DNA from: Vreelandella nigrificans
GTDB lineage: Bacteria; Pseudomonadota; Gammaproteobacteria; Pseudomonadales; Halomonadaceae
Assembly (NCBI RefSeq): GCF_002374315.1
Contig: NZ_NWUX01000021.1
Location: 1-64,000, forward strand
Direction of reading: 5' to 3'
DNA length: 64,000 nt
Positions 18,262 through 27,862 of the stretch are shown here, one piece after another (the stretch's first letter is position 1; every line of letters starts with the position of its first letter). The notes under the pieces were generated by a model. The model was not told the DNA's origin. It saw only the letters and a list, made by a program, of their open reading frames with translations, and searched no databases. A program made the position numbers and the translations under genes.

Positions 18262-19037
18262 CGATCAAACCCAATCGGCTTGCAGCGGTAGCAGATCCAG
18301 CGGAGGCGTTGTTGGCACTTTACTGTCAGCCGCCGCTGGATAACTTAAAAGCACCTGTGTTTGGTCAGCCTAATGAGCCAACACTGGTAGCCTCCGCTTT
18401 GCTTGACCGAGACTTCCTAAGTGAACAATTGGCGCGCTATGCCTGCTTCTACGGTGAAGGTGCTGACCGCAAAGCCGCTGCATCAATCTGGTCGAAATTT
18501 CATTTCAGTAGTGTCTCAATTCCTACTCTGGTAGCTAATTTGCTGCTGGGGTATGTGCTACCGGTAGGTATGAATGAGCTTCGGCTGGCACTTGGCGATA
18601 ATGGTCAGGCGGCGCGTATCTGGCTGCCTCATGGTGGTGTCCCACTGGTCTCTCAAGCATCCCATGAGCGCTTTAGCACACTGTTTGATGATCACTGTGC
18701 GCCACTCATTGAGGCGCTTTCAGCGGTTTCTGGGCTTTCTGTCAAGGTGTTCTGGAGTAACCTCGGGCACTATGTTGAATTCATAGGTAAAACCTGCTCG
18801 CGGCACCCGAACTTCACTGGCGCTGGTGAACCGCTGCTCGATTATCTCGACACCAAGACGTTGCCTGACGGGCGTCGCAATCCGCTTTATCAACCTGTGC
18901 GCTACCTTGAACTGGGCGGTGAAACCCCGGCCAGGGTGCGGCGGCTATGTTGTGTTAAATATCGGTTGCCCAATGAGCCGCTGTGTGGCGGTTGCCCGCT
19001 GAAACCCGAGAATAAGCCGGCCAAACGCCAACGCTAG
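18249..19037 (+). CDS. fhuF: Ferric-siderophore reductase, FhuF family [2Fe-2S]
   Basis: Cytoplasmic iron reductase of 262 residues, matching FhuF (262 in E. coli). The C-terminal CC-x10-C-x2-C motif (RRLCCVKYR...LCGGCPL) binds the unusual FhuF 2Fe-2S cluster. FhuF releases iron from hydroxamate-type siderophores, in line with the locus chemistry. It follows fhuB by 44 bases. Its start lies inside a 13-bp tandem duplication, so translation may be coupled to a six-codon minigene. A second FhuF-like protein is encoded at 36929. Confidence 0.93.
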   Translation: MNSLAIKPNRLAAVADPAEALLALYCQPPLDNLKAPVFGQPNEPTLVASALLDRDFLSEQLARYACFYGEGADRKAAASIWSKFHFSSVSIPTLVANLLLGYVLPVGMNELRLALGDNGQAARIWLPHGGVPLVSQASHERFSTLFDDHCAPLIEALSAVSGLSVKVFWSNLGHYVEFIGKTCSRHPNFTGAGEPLLDYLDTKTLPDGRRNPLYQPVRYLELGGETPARVRRLCCVKYRLPNEPLCGGCPLKPENKPAKRQR

Positions 19038-19083
19038 TTTTCAAATATCGCCTAACTTTTCGAACTGCCAGGAGGCCCTGTTC

Positions 19084-20742
19084 ATGGAGCTGTTGAGGAT
19101 TGTATGGCGTGATTACCGCTGGCCCTTTGTGGCGGTGGTAGTGCTTAGCTTGGCAAGTGCTGGCCTTGGTATTGGAGTCATCGCGTTTATTAATGAGCGG
19201 ATGCTGGGCACCTTTAGCGATCCTTGGCGAATCTTGCCTGAATTTCTGGGCCTGATTGCGTTGTTGCTAGCGATCACACTGGCCTCACAATTAGCGCTGA
19301 CCACCTTGGGCCACCACTTTGTCTATCGGCTGCGGGGGCAGTTGATCAAACGCATTTTGGATACCAATATCGAGCAGGTCGAGAAGATCGGCAGTGCGCG
19401 CTTGCTGGCCAGCCTTTCTACCGATGTGCGTTATATCACTGTTGCCTTTGTACGCTTACCGGAGCTGGTGCAGGGAGGAGTGTTGACGGTAGGTATCACT
19501 GCTTATCTCGGTTGGCTTTCACCTGCCATGTTGGGCGTAACGGCGCTATGGGTGATTTTTACCATCTTGGTGGGAGTGCGTCTGGTAGCAAAGGTTTATC
19601 GACATATGGCCAAACTGCGCGATTCTGAAGACCGTCTCTACGCGGATTACCAGTCGGTCATCGAGGGGCGCAAGGAGCTGGCGCTCAATCGCGACCGAGC
19701 CGAGTGGCTATATCGTGATGTTTACACCCCTAATGCTGAAGCGTACCGGCACCATATTATTTGCGGCGATACCTACCATCTTAGCGCGGTCAACTGGTTT
19801 AATATCATGATGCTGGGTGCTATTGGTGTGGTGTTTTTCCTGGCCAACGGCCTAGGCTGGGCGTCGGCCCAGGTGGCCACTACCTTCTCACTCACGCTGC
19901 TGTTTCTTCGTACGCCACTTATTCAGGCGATAGGCGCTTTTCCACCCCTGATCAATGCCCGAGTGGCGTTCGAGAAAATCAGCGCGCTCGATCTAGCAGA
20001 ACACCGCGATACCTTTGATAGCGACACACAGCGCCACGACTGGCAGGTACTAGCACTGGAACAGGTCTGCTATCGTTACCCCGCTGAAGAGGCGCGGCCA
20101 GGCTTTGCCATTGGCCCTATCGACCTGACCCTGCGACGTGGCGAGGTAGTGTTCCTGATCGGCGGTAACGGTAGCGGAAAATCCACCCTAGCGAGACTGT
20201 TGACCGGGCTTTATCAGCCTCAAAGCGGCTGTGTTCGGGTCGATGGCAGGCCGCTACAGGAGGAGGACTGGGCGACCTATCGCCAGCACTTCTCCGCTAT
20301 TTATACCGATCTACATCTATTTGACCGCTTGATGGGGCCGGAAGGAGAGTCTCCCGATGCGATGCTGGTAGAGGAGTGGCTGTCAGCCCTTGGCATGCAT
20401 AGCAAGCTCGACTTCGAGGGTGACCGGGTAACCAACATCAATCTCTCCCAGGGGCAGCGCAAACGCTTGGCGATGCTGCTGGCCGTGGCGGAGCAGCGTG
20501 ACTTGTTGCTGCTGGATGAGTGGGCTGCCGACCAGGATCCTCAGTTCCGGCGGGTGTTCTACCGTGAGCTACTGCCCCAGCTTAGGGCACTAGGCAAAAC
20601 GCTGGTGGTAATCAGCCATGATGACCACTACTTCGACCAGGCCGATCGTCTACTGGAAATGCGCGGTGGGCAGCTAGTTGAACTCACCGGTGAGCAGCGT
20701 GAAGCGGCCAGCCGCGATGCGGTGGCGAGGGTGAGTGGGTAA
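19084..20742 (+). CDS. Second PvdE-like cyclic-peptide ABC exporter
   Basis: Half-transporter of 552 residues with six predicted membrane helices (about 15-290) and a C-terminal ATPase: Walker [10 protein letters not shown], signature LSQGQRKRL, Walker [14 protein letters not shown]. It is a paralogue of the product at 12780, sharing the DEWAADQDP block and the domain layout. The ATG has AGGAGG at a normal distance. The stop codon is immediately followed by the fecI ATG, so it shares a transcript with the sigma factor. It may pair with the first exporter as a heterodimer or export a second intermediate; the sequence does not decide. Confidence 0.92.
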   Translation: MELLRIVWRDYRWPFVAVVVLSLASAGLGIGVIAFINERMLGTFSDPWRILPEFLGLIALLLAITLASQLALTTLGHHFVYRLRGQLIKRILDTNIEQVEKIGSARLLASLSTDVRYITVAFVRLPELVQGGVLTVGITAYLGWLSPAMLGVTALWVIFTILVGVRLVAKVYRHMAKLRDSEDRLYADYQSVIEGRKELALNRDRAEWLYRDVYTPNAEAYRHHIICGDTYHLSAVNWFNIMMLGAIGVVFFLANGLGWASAQVATTFSLTLLFLRTPLIQAIGAFPPLINARVAFEKISALDLAEHRDTFDSDTQRHDWQVLALEQVCYRYPAEEARPGFAIGPIDLTLRRGEVVFLIGGNGSGKSTLARLLTGLYQPQSGCVRVDGRPLQEEDWATYRQHFSAIYTDLHLFDRLMGPEGESPDAMLVEEWLSALGMHSKLDFEGDRVTNINLSQGQRKRLAMLLAVAEQRDLLLLDEWAADQDPQFRRVFYRELLPQLRALGKTLVVISHDDHYFDQADRLLEMRGGQLVELTGEQREAASRDAVARVSG

Positions 20743-21294
20743 ATGGGCAACGATAGGTTAGCTGAGACCACGGCATACTATACCGGCTGCCGGGACTCAC
20801 TCGGACAACTGTATTACCACCATCAACCCTGGCTGCAGCAGTTGCTGAGCCGTCGGCTGGGCTGTGGTGAGTCAGCGGCTGACCTGGCTCAGGACGCCTT
20901 TGTGCGCTTACTGCAAACGCCGCGCCATCTGGATAGTTTCGACGGTGCCAGAGCCTATCTCAGCCGTATGGCTAAAGGGCTGTGCGTGGATTATTGGCGC
21001 CGCCTGGATATCGAAAGAGCCTGGCAAGAGGCGTTGGCTGCCCGCGCTGAAGTACACCTGCCTTCTGCCGAACACCAGCAGATTATTATCGAGACACTAT
21101 GTGAAATCGACCATATGCTGGCGCGGTTGCCCGAGAAGGTGGCGACTGCTTTTCTGGCGTCGCAACTCCATGGCAAGCCCTATCGGCAGATCGCTGAGGA
21201 GCTGGGAGTTTCTGAGCGCATGGTCAAAAAGTACATGGCCCAGGCCATGTTGCAGTGTGCACTGATCGAAGCCGGTTTCGAGGCCAGCCTCTAA
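20743..21294 (+). CDS. FecI-family ECF sigma factor (cassette 1)
   Basis: Extracytoplasmic-function sigma factor of 183 residues. Region 2 is visible as LLSRRLGCGESAADLAQDAFVRLL and YLSRMAKGLCVDYWRR, and region 4 as LPEKVATAFLASQL and YRQIAEELGVSERMVKKYMAQA. The FecI family drives transcription of a siderophore receptor gene when the FecR partner relays occupancy of that receptor. The ATG directly abuts the stop of the exporter gene, and fecR follows after one base, so the genes are cotranscribed. Expected target is the receptor at 22411. Confidence 0.94.
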   Translation: MGNDRLAETTAYYTGCRDSLGQLYYHHQPWLQQLLSRRLGCGESAADLAQDAFVRLLQTPRHLDSFDGARAYLSRMAKGLCVDYWRRLDIERAWQEALAARAEVHLPSAEHQQIIIETLCEIDHMLARLPEKVATAFLASQLHGKPYRQIAEELGVSERMVKKYMAQAMLQCALIEAGFEASL

Positions 21295-21295
21295 T

Positions 21296-22315
21296 ATGGC
21301 ATCTGCCGCTCGCCCTGATGACGCAACCAAGCGCCGCGCCTTGGCCGAGGCCGCCGAATGGTTTGCCGAATGGCAGGCGGACGAGCTCTCTCCAGCCCAA
21401 CGCGAACGTTGGCAGGCGTGGTTGGAGGCCAGTGATACCCACCACTGGGCCTGGCAACAGGTGGAGGGCGTTAGCCGACGCTTCACGGCTAACTTGGATG
21501 AGTCGGAGCGGCAAACCGCAGGCAGTGTGATTCGTTCTGCGCGACAGCAACGGCGGGGACGGTGGCACCTACTGAGTGGGTTCTCTAGCCTGGCGATAGC
21601 GGCAGTATTGGCAGGGCTCTCCTGGCAGTGGACGCCACTGCCTCAGTGGGTGGCTTACTGGAGCGCCGATTATCGTACTGCCACCGGCGACATTACCCGT
21701 ATTGAACTGGAAGATGGCACCCAGGTATGGCTAAGCAGCGCCTCAGCCCTGGATGTTGATTACGATCACCAGCGTCGCCGTCTGCAACTGGTGGCGGGAG
21801 AGGTGCTGGTGGTTACCGGTGATGACCCCGAACGACCGCTTTATGTGGATACCCGTAGTGCGCGGCTGACCCCCTTGGGCACCCGCTTTAGCGTGCGTCA
21901 ACGGCAAGCCGACGAACTGCTGGCAGTCTTTGACGGTGCCGTTGCTATCCATACCCACGGTGATGCCGACCATGCTAGCCAACGCCAAGTGGTCGACGCT
22001 GGGCAGCAGGCCAGCTACTCCGCTAACGGCATTAGTGAACTCACTTCTGCTGACGGCAGCCGGGCTGCCTGGGCCAATGGTGTATTGTTGGCGGAAAGCA
22101 TGTCGCTGGCCACCTTTGTCAGTGAGCTGAGCCAGCATCATCATGGCCGCCTTGAGGTCGACCCGGCAGTGGCTAACCTGACGCTGCTAGGCGCTTTCCC
22201 ACTTAACGATCTGGAGCGCACCCTGCATATGGTAGAGACCACGCTGCCGGTGAGAGTGCGCCAAGTCATGCCCTGGTGGATCAAGATTGAGGCGGCTGAG
22301 CCCGCCGTTCAATAA
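21296..22315 (+). CDS. FecR-family anti-sigma/transmembrane signal transducer (cassette 1)
   Basis: Inner-membrane regulator of 339 residues. The N-terminal FecR domain (AAEWFAEWQADELSPAQRERW, HHWAWQQV) would hold the sigma factor, a single membrane helix lies near residue 100 (SSLAIAAVLAGLSW), and the periplasmic part contains the FecR core (TATGDITRIELEDGTQVWLSSASALDVDY, RLTPLGTRFSVRQ) that contacts the receptor's signalling domain. Bases 21295 only separate it from fecI. The receptor follows after 95 bases that hold a candidate sigma-dependent promoter. Confidence 0.93.
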   Translation: MASAARPDDATKRRALAEAAEWFAEWQADELSPAQRERWQAWLEASDTHHWAWQQVEGVSRRFTANLDESERQTAGSVIRSARQQRRGRWHLLSGFSSLAIAAVLAGLSWQWTPLPQWVAYWSADYRTATGDITRIELEDGTQVWLSSASALDVDYDHQRRRLQLVAGEVLVVTGDDPERPLYVDTRSARLTPLGTRFSVRQRQADELLAVFDGAVAIHTHGDADHASQRQVVDAGQQASYSANGISELTSADGSRAAWANGVLLAESMSLATFVSELSQHHHGRLEVDPAVANLTLLGAFPLNDLERTLHMVETTLPVRVRQVMPWWIKIEAAEPAVQ

Positions 22316-22339
22316 AAGCAGAAATAAAAAACGATTTCC

Positions 22340-22364
22340 GGTTCCCTTTTCTTGCGCTGGTTCG
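22340..22364 (+). promoter_or_regulatory. Candidate FecI-type promoter of receptor 1
   Basis: The GTTCG at 22360-22364, preceded by GGTTCCCTTTT, lies 47 bases before the receptor ATG. The same GTTCG recurs 50 bases before the starts of receptors 2 and 3. This is a proposed minus-10 element from comparison of the three loci only. Confidence 0.4.
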
Positions 22365-22410
22365 ATTCCTCTATATAAGCAGCTAAAAACCATCTGCAAG
22401 GGGAACCGAT

Positions 22411-24879
22411 ATGCCACAGCAATGCACCGTATTACCTTCAGCATCTACCGCTATTCGTCTGTTTCCAAGACGTCATCGTGCACTCGCACTGGCGGTTCAT
22501 CTAGCTGCTTTCGGTTTGTTAGCCACGCCATTGCTGGCACTGCCCGCCATGGCGCAAACCACCCAGCAGCAAACACGCCAGTACGCTATCCCCGCTGGCC
22601 CGGTCAGCACTGTGCTCAACCGCTTTGCCGCCGAGGCTGGTGTTTTTATCAGCGGCGCTGGCGAGCTGGGGGAAGGGCGCGAAAGCCCTGGGCTGCAGGG
22701 CCAGTATAGTGTTGATGATGGACTGGAACGGCTACTTAGCGGAACCAGCCTTAGGGCTGTACGGCAAGGGGATGGGAGTTATCGGCTGGAAGAGCTGGCT
22801 GCTGATATGGCGCTGCCATTAGTTGAGGTCACAGGCGCTAGGACTCCAAACTCTCTCCCCATTGCTTATTTTGGTGGCCAAGTAGCAACAGGCGGGCGTC
22901 TCGGGCTGCTAGGCAATATGGATATAATGGATGCCCCTTTTAATATAGCCAGTTACACATCAGAACTAATTAAAAGCCAACAAGCTAGGAGCATGGCAGA
23001 TATTGCTGATAATGATCCATCAGTCCAGGTAGCTTTACGTGGGAGAGGAACAAACTCTGGAGGCGATGCCTTTAACATCCGAGGGTTTACTCTCTCAAAT
23101 GGTGATATATCCCTAAACGGGATGTACGGTGTTATGCCACTGAACACCATATCCATGGAAACTGTAGAGCGAGTGGAGATAATCAAAGGTCCCAGCACTC
23201 TATTAAATGGTGTATCACCTAGAGGCCAAGTTGGTGGTGCAATAAATATTGTGCCTAAGCGTGCAAGCAATACTCCTCTTACGGAAATCTCTACTGTTTA
23301 TCACAGTGACTCGCAGCTGGGTACTCATATAGATACTGGGCGCAGATTCGGAGAATCGAATCAACTTGGTATACGTTTTAATGGTGTCTTGAGAGACGGG
23401 GATACGGCGGTTGACGGTCAATCTTCATCGCTAGGCGTTGCTGCCCTTGGTATTGATTACCAAGGTGATAATTATCGATTTTCAGCCGATATGGGTTATC
23501 AGAAAGACAGCGTAGATGCTGCTAGTGGATTTGGATCTGGGCTGCAGATTCAACAAGGAGTAGAAGTCCCCACGGCTCCCAATGCAAGAAAGCAAACAGC
23601 GCAATCATGGGAAGAAATAGAGAATGAGGATTCATACGCATCTGTGCAAGGTGAATATGATTTTTCCTCTAATTGGGAGGGCTATGTTGGCTTTGGCGGA
23701 AGCAACAATACGCGCTACAACCTTAGAACCAATCACTCACTGCTAGATGCTACAGGCTCACTGGCGTCATTTCCTGTCTACTACCCGGACTATGTTGACA
23801 CAAGGAGCGCCATGGCTGGGATTCGGGGGCTTTTAACGACAGGTAGCGTCACTCACAACTTGAATATTAATCTCTCACAGATAAAAGAGGAGGGCGGGTT
23901 CCTTTACGAGAGCGACAATGTGAGAGTTTCCGAACTTCGTAGCGTTGGTGTGATTGATTATCCAGATCAATTTGAGCTTTTACGCGATATCCCTAAATCC
24001 TATGAAAGAGAGTTGACATCCATAGCAGCAGCAAACGTAGTTGGGCTTCTTGACGATCAACTGCTTGTCACTTTAGGAGCGCGTCATCAGAATGTCAGAA
24101 TTGAGAACTTTGACACTGAAAGTGGGAATAGAACCTCTCTTTATGATGAGAGTGCTGTAGCACCTGCCGTGGGAATAACGGTAAAACCTTCTGATAGCAT
24201 TTCCATCTATGGTAACTATATTGAGGGACTTGATCTTGGTTATACTGCCCCAGCTACAGCAGAAAATGCTGGAGAAACATTCCCTCCATCCAAAACTCAA
24301 CAACTAGAAGCAGGTATAAAGCTAGATCTTGGTAATTTTGGTGGGGCAGTGAGTGCCTTTGAAATTCGGCAGCCGAGCACAATCACTCTTCCAGGCTCCA
24401 CTGATGGAGAATTTATATCGACTCAAGATGGTGAGCAGCGTAACCGCGGCATCGAAATCAATATCTTTGGCCAACCTACATCAACCTTAAAGCTGCTAGG
24501 TGGTATAGCTTATCTACAGCCGACTTTAACTGAAACGCAAGATGGAATTAACGACGGAAACCAAGCGCCGGGTATCTCACGATGGTTGGGTAATGTCAGT
24601 GTTGAGTGGGATGCTCCTATTTCAGGATTGACTCTAAATTCACGCATTGTCAAAAGTAGCTCACAATATATTGATGCCAGTAACACTCGAGAGATACCAG
24701 GGTGGACACGTTGGGATGTTGGAGCAGGTTATCAGTTTGATGATCACCCAATAACAGTGAGAGCTAACATAAATAATCTGTTAGATAAAGACTACTGGGA
24801 GTCAGTGGGAGGTAGCGGCGGCCGTCTTCGACTAAGCGAGCCGAGAAGCGTGATCTTATCTGCAACGATGGAGTTTTAG
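22411..24879 (+). CDS. TonB-dependent siderophore receptor with STN signalling domain (cassette 1)
   Basis: Outer-membrane transducer-receptor of 822 residues. A long signal peptide ends near residue 49 (LPAMAQT). The STN domain (about 52-110: YAIPAGPVSTVLNRFAAEAG, QGQYSVDDGLERLLSG) would talk to FecR at 21296. Then come a TonB box (LVEVTGA), plug (about 160-290: RSMADIADNDPSV, EIIKGPSTLLNGV) and barrel ending in ...MEF. GGGG at 7-10 bases precedes the ATG. The 5' 430 bases are GC-rich like fecIR, while the plug and barrel from about 22840 are clearly AT-richer, which suggests a mosaic gene. The ferric ligand is not predictable. Confidence 0.95.
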   Translation: MPQQCTVLPSASTAIRLFPRRHRALALAVHLAAFGLLATPLLALPAMAQTTQQQTRQYAIPAGPVSTVLNRFAAEAGVFISGAGELGEGRESPGLQGQYSVDDGLERLLSGTSLRAVRQGDGSYRLEELAADMALPLVEVTGARTPNSLPIAYFGGQVATGGRLGLLGNMDIMDAPFNIASYTSELIKSQQARSMADIADNDPSVQVALRGRGTNSGGDAFNIRGFTLSNGDISLNGMYGVMPLNTISMETVERVEIIKGPSTLLNGVSPRGQVGGAINIVPKRASNTPLTEISTVYHSDSQLGTHIDTGRRFGESNQLGIRFNGVLRDGDTAVDGQSSSLGVAALGIDYQGDNYRFSADMGYQKDSVDAASGFGSGLQIQQGVEVPTAPNARKQTAQSWEEIENEDSYASVQGEYDFSSNWEGYVGFGGSNNTRYNLRTNHSLLDATGSLASFPVYYPDYVDTRSAMAGIRGLLTTGSVTHNLNINLSQIKEEGGFLYESDNVRVSELRSVGVIDYPDQFELLRDIPKSYERELTSIAAANVVGLLDDQLLVTLGARHQNVRIENFDTESGNRTSLYDESAVAPAVGITVKPSDSISIYGNYIEGLDLGYTAPATAENAGETFPPSKTQQLEAGIKLDLGNFGGAVSAFEIRQPSTITLPGSTDGEFISTQDGEQRNRGIEINIFGQPTSTLKLLGGIAYLQPTLTETQDGINDGNQAPGISRWLGNVSVEWDAPISGLTLNSRIVKSSSQYIDASNTREIPGWTRWDVGAGYQFDDHPITVRANINNLLDKDYWESVGGSGGRLRLSEPRSVILSATMEF

Positions 24880-24891
24880 TTTAAAGCCGCG

Positions 24892-24912
24892 GTCCCATTG
24901 GCACTATGGGAC
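24892..24912 (+). terminator. Hairpin between receptor 1 and binding protein
   Basis: Perfect 7-bp stem GTCCCAT/ATGGGAC with 7-base loop, 13 bases after the receptor stop. No T-run follows, so it may attenuate or stabilise the transcript rather than terminate it. Confidence 0.35.
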
Positions 24913-25043
24913 AGTAGGCTGTTAATAACTCTTAGATGTTGCTGTGGTAACAGCAAGCTTCACCTACCTTGGTGTGCTTAGAGAGGCTGCTTTCAGCAAT
25001 ATAAAGACTTCAGTTGATTTACTAAGATCAAGCAAGGATTGTT

Positions 25044-25955
25044 ATGCTCTGTTTCTCTATCGTCCGTATGCTGCTATTTCGCTGCATGGTAACGATGATC
25101 CCAATTGCATGTCTGGTACTCTCGACACCTAGCTTAGCAATTAACGCCAGTGACATTCCTTCCATTGCTTCTCTTGATTATCGTGTCACTGAAACATTGC
25201 TATCGATGGGCATAGTGCCTAGGGCCGTTATAGATCCGAACACCCCATACTCCACGCTAGAAGGGGCGCCACAGGCCATTAACCTCGGAACCATTATACA
25301 GCCCAATCTTGAACTGCTTGATCAAGTCTCACCCGAACTGGTTCTGACATCGCCAGAATTCATACATATGGTTCCTCGACTGTCAGGTGTTGCCACGGTG
25401 AAAAAACTAACTCCATATAGCTCAGAAATAGAAGCAAATAGCTGGCAACGAATGATGTTATTCACAAGAGAGGTGGGAGATGCCATTGGTTCTAAGGATC
25501 TCGCGGAAATCATGATTCAGAAAACCGAGTCGGATTTCCAAACATTGAGAAGTAGGGTAGCTAGCGAACAAATATCGCCTCTACTGGTTGTTCGCTTGAT
25601 GGATCATAAACATGCCCGGGTGTTTGGTAATAACAGTCTATTTCAAGGTTCTCTTGATCAACTGGGACTATTAAATGCCTGGGAAGACTCCGGGAATTAC
25701 TTTGGAGTCACCATGGTTAGTATTGACTCTTTAGCTGATATCAATGCTCGTCTAGTGATATTAGAAAGTCCTTACGCTACCAGCCCCAGTCGCGAACAAT
25801 TCGCCGTAAGTGGCATGTGGCAACATTTGCCCATGATAAAACGTGGTGATTTTATCTTCCTGCCGTCAACCTTTAACCATTTCGGCTCTCTCCCCTCAGC
25901 CCTCCGCTTCGCCGAAGCCCTAGTTGAAGCACTGGAAACGCCCTCTGAACCCTAA
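25044..25955 (+). CDS. Periplasmic ferric-siderophore-binding protein (cassette 1)
   Basis: Class III substrate-binding protein of 303 residues with a signal sequence (cleavage near residue 34, STPSLAIN). Conserved family blocks are SLDYRVTETLLSMGIVP, QPNLELLDQVSPELVL, RLMDHKHARVFGNNSLFQ, QLGLLNAWED and FGSLPSALRFAEALVEALE. AAGGA five bases before ATG 25044 supports this start. The DNA is AT-rich compared with fecIR. It should deliver the ligand of the receptor at 22411 to a FhuB-type permease. The last 30 codons and following 20 bases closely match the end of the binding-protein gene at 31260, evidence for cassette duplication. Confidence 0.9.
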   Translation: MLCFSIVRMLLFRCMVTMIPIACLVLSTPSLAINASDIPSIASLDYRVTETLLSMGIVPRAVIDPNTPYSTLEGAPQAINLGTIIQPNLELLDQVSPELVLTSPEFIHMVPRLSGVATVKKLTPYSSEIEANSWQRMMLFTREVGDAIGSKDLAEIMIQKTESDFQTLRSRVASEQISPLLVVRLMDHKHARVFGNNSLFQGSLDQLGLLNAWEDSGNYFGVTMVSIDSLADINARLVILESPYATSPSREQFAVSGMWQHLPMIKRGDFIFLPSTFNHFGSLPSALRFAEALVEALETPSEP

Positions 25956-26259
25956 CGCCACCTGTTTTCCCGCCGGGGGTTGTTACTGCTAATACGTATA
26001 TTGTGATGAACGCTATCACTTGTTGGCTGTACAAGCTTTGGGCCTTTTTGGCTGCCTCACAGCCCACGTCGCGGTTATTACGAACCTGAAACGAGCCTTC
26101 AGATCGAAGTGAAAGTCTCATCCAGCCATTGGCTCTATCTGGCACAACTTTCCAGATACATAAGCTCACAAATAGATGGCAAGGGCTTGTATCCTCCTGG
26201 GTCACCCAATATGATGGCAATAATTATCATTTGCATGTTGTTGAGGCCAGAAGGTAACC
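25956..26259 (+). other. Intergenic region between cassettes 1 and 2
   Basis: No convincing gene. The first 80 bases match the sequence after the binding-protein gene at 31260 and the promoter at 31688, including TACTGCTAATACGT with a decayed Fur-like palindrome (25984-26027). A better Fur site is at 26218-26236. Confidence 0.6.
26218..26236 (+). promoter_or_regulatory. Fur box upstream of fecI, cassette 2
   Basis: GCAATAATTATCATTTGCA carries the AATNATTATCATTT core of the Fur consensus and ends 23 bases before the fecI ATG. Confidence 0.68.
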
Positions 26260-26790
26260 ATGTCGTCTGGGAATTACCCACTGCGCGAGCAGGTACATAC
26301 CCTCTATTCCGACCATCACCGCTGGCTGCTTGGCTGGCTGCGTGGTCGTTTGGGCTGTTCGCAGCAGGCGGCGGATTTTGCTCAGGATACCTTTGTGCGC
26401 ATTCTGGGGCGCAGCGATGCCGAACGCCAGGTTGAGGCTATCCGCGAGCCACGCAGTTTTCTGGCGACCATTGCCAACCGGGTTATGATTGATCATTTCC
26501 GCCGTCATGCGTTGGAAAAAGCTTATTGGGAGAGTCTGGCCCATCAGCCGGAACCGGTTGCCATTTCGCCAGAAGAGCAGGCCATCATGCTGGAAACCCT
26601 GCTCGAACTGGATGCCATGCTCAGCGGCCTGGGTAGCAAAGTACGGCGTGCTTTCTTGTTATCGCAGTTACAAGGTATGCGCTACGCGGATATTGCCCAG
26701 GAGCTGGGGGTATCGCTCAGCTCGGTCAAAAAATATATGGCCAAGGCCACCGAGTCCTGTTTGCTCTATGCACTGGAAACGGAGCTGTAA
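26260..26790 (+). CDS. FecI-family ECF sigma factor (cassette 2)
   Basis: ECF sigma factor of 176 residues, paralogue of the products at 20743 and 31798. Region 2: WLRGRLGCSQQAADFAQDTF and FLATIANRVMIDHFRRH; region 4: LDAMLSGLGSKVRRAFLLSQL and YADIAQELGVSLSSVKKYMAKA. AGAAGG precedes the ATG at a normal distance. A Fur-like site overlaps the promoter region, so low iron should raise its level; ligand-bound receptor would then activate it through FecR. Expected target is the receptor at 27863. Confidence 0.95.
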   Translation: MSSGNYPLREQVHTLYSDHHRWLLGWLRGRLGCSQQAADFAQDTFVRILGRSDAERQVEAIREPRSFLATIANRVMIDHFRRHALEKAYWESLAHQPEPVAISPEEQAIMLETLLELDAMLSGLGSKVRRAFLLSQLQGMRYADIAQELGVSLSSVKKYMAKATESCLLYALETEL

Positions 26791-26793
26791 TCT

Positions 26794-27789
26794 TTGGCTT
26801 CCACAGCCCCTCATGAACTGAACCAGTCTCGGCGGGAGGCGCTACAAGCGGCTGCACAATGGTATGCGCGCCTGTGTTCGGAAGAAGCAGGGCCAGCCGA
26901 CGAGCAGGCTCTGCAGCAGTGGCTAAGTAGCGACCCAATGCATCAATGGGCTTGGCAGCGGGTAGACCAACTGCAGGCCCGGATTGGTCGAGTGCCGGGC
27001 CATCTGGCACTAAACACACTGGAGCGTGCCGAGCAGCACTTCAGTCTGAGCCGTCGTAGTGTGCTGAGAGGTTTGGTACTGATGCTTGGCACGGGGACTC
27101 TGGGCGTAGCCGCCTATCGCCACGCCCCGGTTGAGCTTTGGCTGGCGGATCACCACACCGCCACTGGCGAGATCAAACAGCTAACGCTGGACGATGGCAC
27201 CACCCTGATACTCAACACCGCCTCAGCCGTGGATATCCACTTTAACGCCAACGAGCGCTTGGTGATATTGCGCGAAGGCGAAATCATGGTGACCACCGCC
27301 AGTGATAGTGCCGAAAGCCCGAGACCTTTTATTGTGCAAACGCCGCAGGGCAGGGTGCGTGCCCAGGGTACTCGGTTCTCGGTGCGGATGCTGGAAGGGG
27401 AAACCCAAGTTGCGGTGTTCGAGCACAGCGTGGCAGTGACCACTCGCACGGGGTCTCAAAACCAGTGCTTTGCCGGCCAGCAGCTAACCTTTACCGCCGA
27501 CACGGCTTCCCCAGCAACAAGCCTGTCACCCACCGAGGACGCCTGGACGCGCCAGATGTTGGTGGTGCAAAACATGCGTCTGGATGCATTTCTTGCCGAA
27601 CTGGGCCGCTACCGCACGGGTGTTTTACGCTGCGCCCCCAGTGTGGCCCATTACCGTATTACTGGCGCTTTTAGGGTAGATGATACCGACCAGGCACTGC
27701 ATGCGCTGAGTAAATCCTTCCCAGTATCGGTCAATTTCCGTACGCGTTATTGGGTGACGGTGGATGAAAAAAATAATTTTCGCCAATGA
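26794..27789 (+). CDS. FecR-family anti-sigma/signal transducer (cassette 2)
   Basis: Membrane regulator of 331 residues starting at TTG 26794, three bases after the fecI stop, with GGAG eight bases ahead. The N-terminal domain (AAQWYARLCSEEAGPADEQAL, HQWAWQRVDQL) binds the sigma factor; the membrane segment at about 90-108 is preceded by SRRSVLRG, a twin-arginine-like motif; the periplasmic core has TATGEIKQLTLDDGTTLILNTASAVDI and RVRAQGTRFSVR. A Tat-dependent insertion route is a possibility from the motif alone. Confidence 0.93.
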   Translation: MASTAPHELNQSRREALQAAAQWYARLCSEEAGPADEQALQQWLSSDPMHQWAWQRVDQLQARIGRVPGHLALNTLERAEQHFSLSRRSVLRGLVLMLGTGTLGVAAYRHAPVELWLADHHTATGEIKQLTLDDGTTLILNTASAVDIHFNANERLVILREGEIMVTTASDSAESPRPFIVQTPQGRVRAQGTRFSVRMLEGETQVAVFEHSVAVTTRTGSQNQCFAGQQLTFTADTASPATSLSPTEDAWTRQMLVVQNMRLDAFLAELGRYRTGVLRCAPSVAHYRITGAFRVDDTDQALHALSKSFPVSVNFRTRYWVTVDEKNNFRQ

Positions 27790-27790
27790 C

Positions 27791-27813
27791 GGTACCTTTT
27801 GGTTTCCCGTTCG
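27791..27813 (+). promoter_or_regulatory. Candidate FecI-type promoter of receptor 2
   Basis: GGTACCTTTTGGTTTCCC followed by GTTCG (27809-27813), 50 bases before ATG 27863; compare 22340-22364 and 33398-33402. Proposed from position and shared sequence. Confidence 0.4.
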
Positions 27814-27862
27814 ACCTACTGGTTAAAGAGGCATTTTTTTGTTGCTAACCAGAGGGGAACCC

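Noticed and set aside
24944-25132. 62-codon frame upstream of binding protein 1
   Set aside because: Overlaps the true signal-peptide region in another frame and has no ribosome site.
26109-26435. 108-codon plus-strand frame across the start of fecI cassette 2
   Set aside because: It runs through the Fur site and overlaps the real fecI in another frame.
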